Source: Myxococcales bacterium
Lineage (GTDB): Bacteria > Myxococcota_A > Polyangia > Palsa-1104
Direction of reading: 5' to 3'
Assembly: GCA_023248835.1 (NCBI GenBank)
Contig: JAHFDU010000262.1
Coordinates: forward strand, 1 to 5,840
DNA length: 5,840 nt
Of the stretch, positions 4,332-5,840 are shown in pieces (the stretch's first letter is position 1; the number at the start of each line of letters is the position of its first letter). The notes beneath the pieces were generated by a model. It ran no database searches. It worked only from the letters and a program-made list of their open reading frames with translations, and was not told the DNA's origin. The position numbers and the translations under genes were made by a program.

Positions 4332-5492
4332 CTATTTCTTTGCGCCCTTGTCATCATCCAGCTTTTTCTCGTCAAGCGACTTCTTGTCGCCCATCATCGT
4401 TTTTGTCCCGGTGTCGGCGGTTTTTATCGCTTGGGTTGCGGCTTGCATCACCGAGCTATCAGCCCGCGTTCTCTCCTGACCCTCAATCGGCGCCAAATCG
4501 GCGCGCGGCGCTTTGGGCAAGGGCGGACGTTTGCGCGCGGGCGGCAGCAACGACTCCTCGGCTTCATCGACCCCCTTCGAAGATTTTGTCGGCTGCCGGC
4601 GACTGGCTTCGAGCGCTTTTTGTAAATCTTCTTCCGAAGTGATGGCCTCCGCCGGCGCTTCGCCGACGCCAATTCCCGACTGCGTGCCGATCGAGAAAAA
4701 CTGCCGCAGCACACTGGTCTGCTCTTCGGCAGCAAAGCGCAAGTAGTATTCGGTATTGGCCGGTTTCTCGCGCTGAATCACGTCGTGAATCCGCGCCACC
4801 TCTTCCATCGAAACGTTATTGTAAGCGATCGGCATCTCGACGACAAAAACGTGGGCCAAATTTACCGTCGGTAAAATCACCGTGTCGATACTGATCTCTG
4901 AGGTGACACCCATACGCCAGCCGCGAAACGGCCAGACATTTTCGTGAATCACCGGCTCGTGCCCGGTAAACAGTGAAATAAAAAGCCTGAGCCCTTTGAT
5001 CGATCCGCGCACGCGGTAAAGCTCGACCGACTTGCGAATCAGCCGCCGCTTTTTTTCCACCGGCCACGCTTGGTCGATGACCATTGCAGACCAAGAAGCG
5101 AGCCAAGGCAAAAACTCTTCTGGGCATTCGTAGGAATCGACGAAGCGATGCACGCTGTCGAGCTGCTCTTCGACGGTGGCGAAAAGGTGCTGAATGATCC
5201 AGAGAAAATCACGGATGAAATTTTGGCCGTTGATGTCGTTGCGCTGAAACAGCGACGGCAACCACTTGACGTAGCTCTCGCGCGAGATGGTGAGCAGCGC
5301 GGTTTCTCCAGCGTAGACCATCTGTCCGCGCGCCGGCTTCTGCTTCAGCACGGTGTTACGCTCTTCGTAACTCTCTTCAAACACGGTGTCGCGCACCACC
5401 AGCCCCGCCCGTTCCAAGATCGCCTTCGCCTTGGGCAGCGGCATGCCGACGACCTCTGGCATCCTCACCAGCGCCCTTTGCTGCGCGATCAT
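4332..5492 (-). CDS. Phage-tail-like baseplate protein (TIGR02242/Tail_P2_I type) with N-terminal PASTA domain
   Basis: This protein has 386 residues. Residues 10-70 form a good PASTA domain: MPEVVGMPLPKAKAILERAGL, then VLKQKPARGQMVYAGETALLTIS (split here between 11-31 and 48-70). Residues 74-250 match the tail protein type found next to baseplate J genes in contractile particles: YVKWLPSLFQ, then FLPWLASW, VEKKRRLIRKSVELYRVRGS and IKGLRLFISLFTG, typical of P2 gpI-like wedge proteins. Residues about 260-386 are low-complexity and probably disordered, rich in Glu, Lys, Arg and Pro, and end in DDDKGAKK. In related systems this protein links the baseplate to the tail-fibre side (family knowledge). 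The ATG at 5492 has a GGAG 8 nt upstream. It follows the baseplate J-like gene after a 103-nt repeat-rich gap. The PASTA fusion is odd for a tail protein; PASTA normally occurs in penicillin-binding proteins and Ser/Thr kinases that sense the cell wall. Confidence 0.87.
   Translation of the reverse strand: MIAQQRALVRMPEVVGMPLPKAKAILERAGLVVRDTVFEESYEERNTVLKQKPARGQMVYAGETALLTISRESYVKWLPSLFQRNDINGQNFIRDFLWIIQHLFATVEEQLDSVHRFVDSYECPEEFLPWLASWSAMVIDQAWPVEKKRRLIRKSVELYRVRGSIKGLRLFISLFTGHEPVIHENVWPFRGWRMGVTSEISIDTVILPTVNLAHVFVVEMPIAYNNVSMEEVARIHDVIQREKPANTEYYLRFAAEEQTSVLRQFFSIGTQSGIGVGEAPAEAITSEEDLQKALEASRRQPTKSSKGVDEAEESLLPPARKRPPLPKAPRADLAPIEGQERTRADSSVMQAATQAIKTADTGTKTMMGDKKSLDEKKLDDDKGAKK
4377..4397. 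repeat. Direct repeat copy 2 (21 bp), pair with 4181-4201
   Basis: This copy lies inside the tail gene and encodes the MMGDKKS of its C-terminal tag. It is identical to the start of the small ORF downstream. Confidence 0.93.
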
Positions 5493-5500
5493 TGACCGGT

Positions 5501-5504
5501 CTCC
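5501..5504 (-). promoter_or_regulatory. Shine-Dalgarno GGAG of the tail protein gene
   Basis: GGAG lies 8 nt before the ATG at 5492 on the minus strand and supports that start over the in-frame Met codons further in (e.g. residue 11 just before the PASTA core). Confidence 0.6.
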
Positions 5505-5534
5505 AAAGTACTCCGGCCGTTTTCAACCATGCGC

Positions 5535-5551
5535 ATCGCGCGCAGCGCGAT
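5535..5551. repeat. Perfect 7-bp-stem palindrome in the baseplate/tail gene gap
   Basis: ATCGCGC (5535-5541), loop GCA, GCGCGAT (5545-5551). The stem is GC-rich and has no T-run after it on the minus strand, so it is unlikely to be an intrinsic terminator; mRNA processing or translation control is possible. Confidence 0.7.
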
Positions 5552-5554
5552 ACC

Positions 5555-5590
5555 CACAGTGAACTGTGAGCTGTGAGCTGTGAGCTGTCG
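5555..5590. repeat. 7-bp tandem repeat CTGTGAG with adjoining palindrome
   Basis: CTGTGAG is repeated at 5564-5570, 5571-5577 and 5578-5584, followed by a partial CTGT. Its first copy overlaps the palindrome CACAGT-GA-ACTGTG (5555-5568). The block lies just after the stop of the baseplate gene and before the tail gene. Its 7-bp period and style recall the GTCCTGA array in the vWA gene. Confidence 0.88.
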
Positions 5591-5595
5591 GCTTC

Positions 5596-5840
5596 TCACG
5601 CGATTTCCTCGCGCACGCGCTCGACCACACCAACGTTGACCAAGTGCACCAATTCCCAGTCTTCGAGTCGCGCGCTCTCGACTGCGATGCGGCGATCTTC
5701 GTCGTAAATCGTGATCGCATCGATCGCTTCGACGCCAGGTACGGTCTCGATCAGATGCACCAGATCGGTCTTGTAAACATTGCGACCAAACGGCCAGCCC
5801 TTGCCGTCCTTGCCGCCGATGATCGGATGCAGGTATTTGC
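5596..5840 (-). CDS. C-terminus of a baseplate J / TIGR02243-like baseplate assembly protein (partial, 5' end outside)
   Basis: Eighty residues are visible, reading KYLHPIIGGKDGKGWPFGR, then NVYKTDLVHLIETVPGVEAI, and ending VERVREEIA before a TGA. The GGxxGxGWPFGRxVY motif followed by a 'lie.vpGV..id' segment is typical of the end of large putative baseplate assembly proteins that neighbour the TIGR02242 tail protein in contractile injection systems. Such proteins form the wedge of the baseplate. The family is usually long (many hundreds of residues), so only a small part is seen here. No start can be assigned. It is the first gene visible in the operon, followed by a repeat-rich 103-nt gap before the tail gene. 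Confidence 0.8.
   Translation of the reverse strand, partial: KYLHPIIGGKDGKGWPFGRNVYKTDLVHLIETVPGVEAIDAITIYDEDRRIAVESARLEDWELVHLVNVGVVERVREEIA

Noticed and set aside
4127..4375. 82-codon minus-strand frame running from inside the tail gene through the hairpin block
   Set aside because: Most of it translates the non-coding palindromic block into Arg-rich sequence; only the last 24 codons show homology to a real protein end.
5489..5530. 13-residue ORF (MVENGRSTLETGQ) overlapping the tail gene start as ATGA
   Set aside because: It has no ribosome site and no homology; it could be a coupling leader but chance is at least as likely.

Overview
The window is a GC-rich stretch in which every credible gene lies on the minus strand, so it reads from high to low coordinates as one tightly packed operon cut at both ends. 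There is no phage head, packaging, integrase or lysis gene. The first two genes look like baseplate components of a contractile, phage-tail-like particle of the kind found in extracellular contractile injection systems (eCIS). The later genes are signalling and membrane proteins. The source is probably an uncultured, free-living Gram-negative-type bacterium (deltaproteobacterial, Binatota-like or similar). This is a weak inference from GC content, operon style and the dispersed 'CCCTGAGC(C/T)TGTCGAAGGG' repeat, which is common in environmental genomes; the window carries no taxonomic marker.

Layout in order of transcription. (1) 5840-5596: C-terminal 80 residues of a baseplate J / TIGR02243-like assembly protein. 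(2) 5595-5493: a spacer with 7-bp tandem repeats and two palindromes. (3) 5492-4332: a tail protein of the TIGR02242 / Tail_P2_I type with an N-terminal PASTA domain and a long disordered C-terminus. (4) 4331-4202: a non-coding block packed with hairpins, followed by a tiny ORF (4201-4127) whose peptide repeats the last residues of the tail protein. (5) 4110-2554: a 518-residue eCIS-neighbourhood protein of unknown function, with a conserved N-terminal 'LHNR..H.PGVV.G' motif and a C-terminal region that looks like a beta-sandwich. (6) 2547-1783: a zinc-ribbon plus FHA protein. (7) 1780-194: a secreted-then-anchored vWA protein with one transmembrane helix and a C-terminal FHA domain; its signal-peptide region is built from tandem repeats. 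(8) 194-1: the start of a membrane protein with the same zinc ribbon as gene 6.

How the genes may work together (inference): genes 1, 3 and 5 would contribute to the baseplate or particle. The two FHA proteins, the vWA sensor-like ectodomain and the zinc-ribbon membrane protein would form an envelope-associated module controlling assembly, docking or firing, loosely comparable to the threonine-phosphorylation/FHA control of type VI secretion. PASTA and FHA are both modules typical of Ser/Thr-kinase signalling or cell-wall sensing, which makes this combination the most interesting aspect. No sheath, tube, spike, ATPase, kinase or toxin gene is visible here, so the eCIS assignment rests on two baseplate-type genes and general context.
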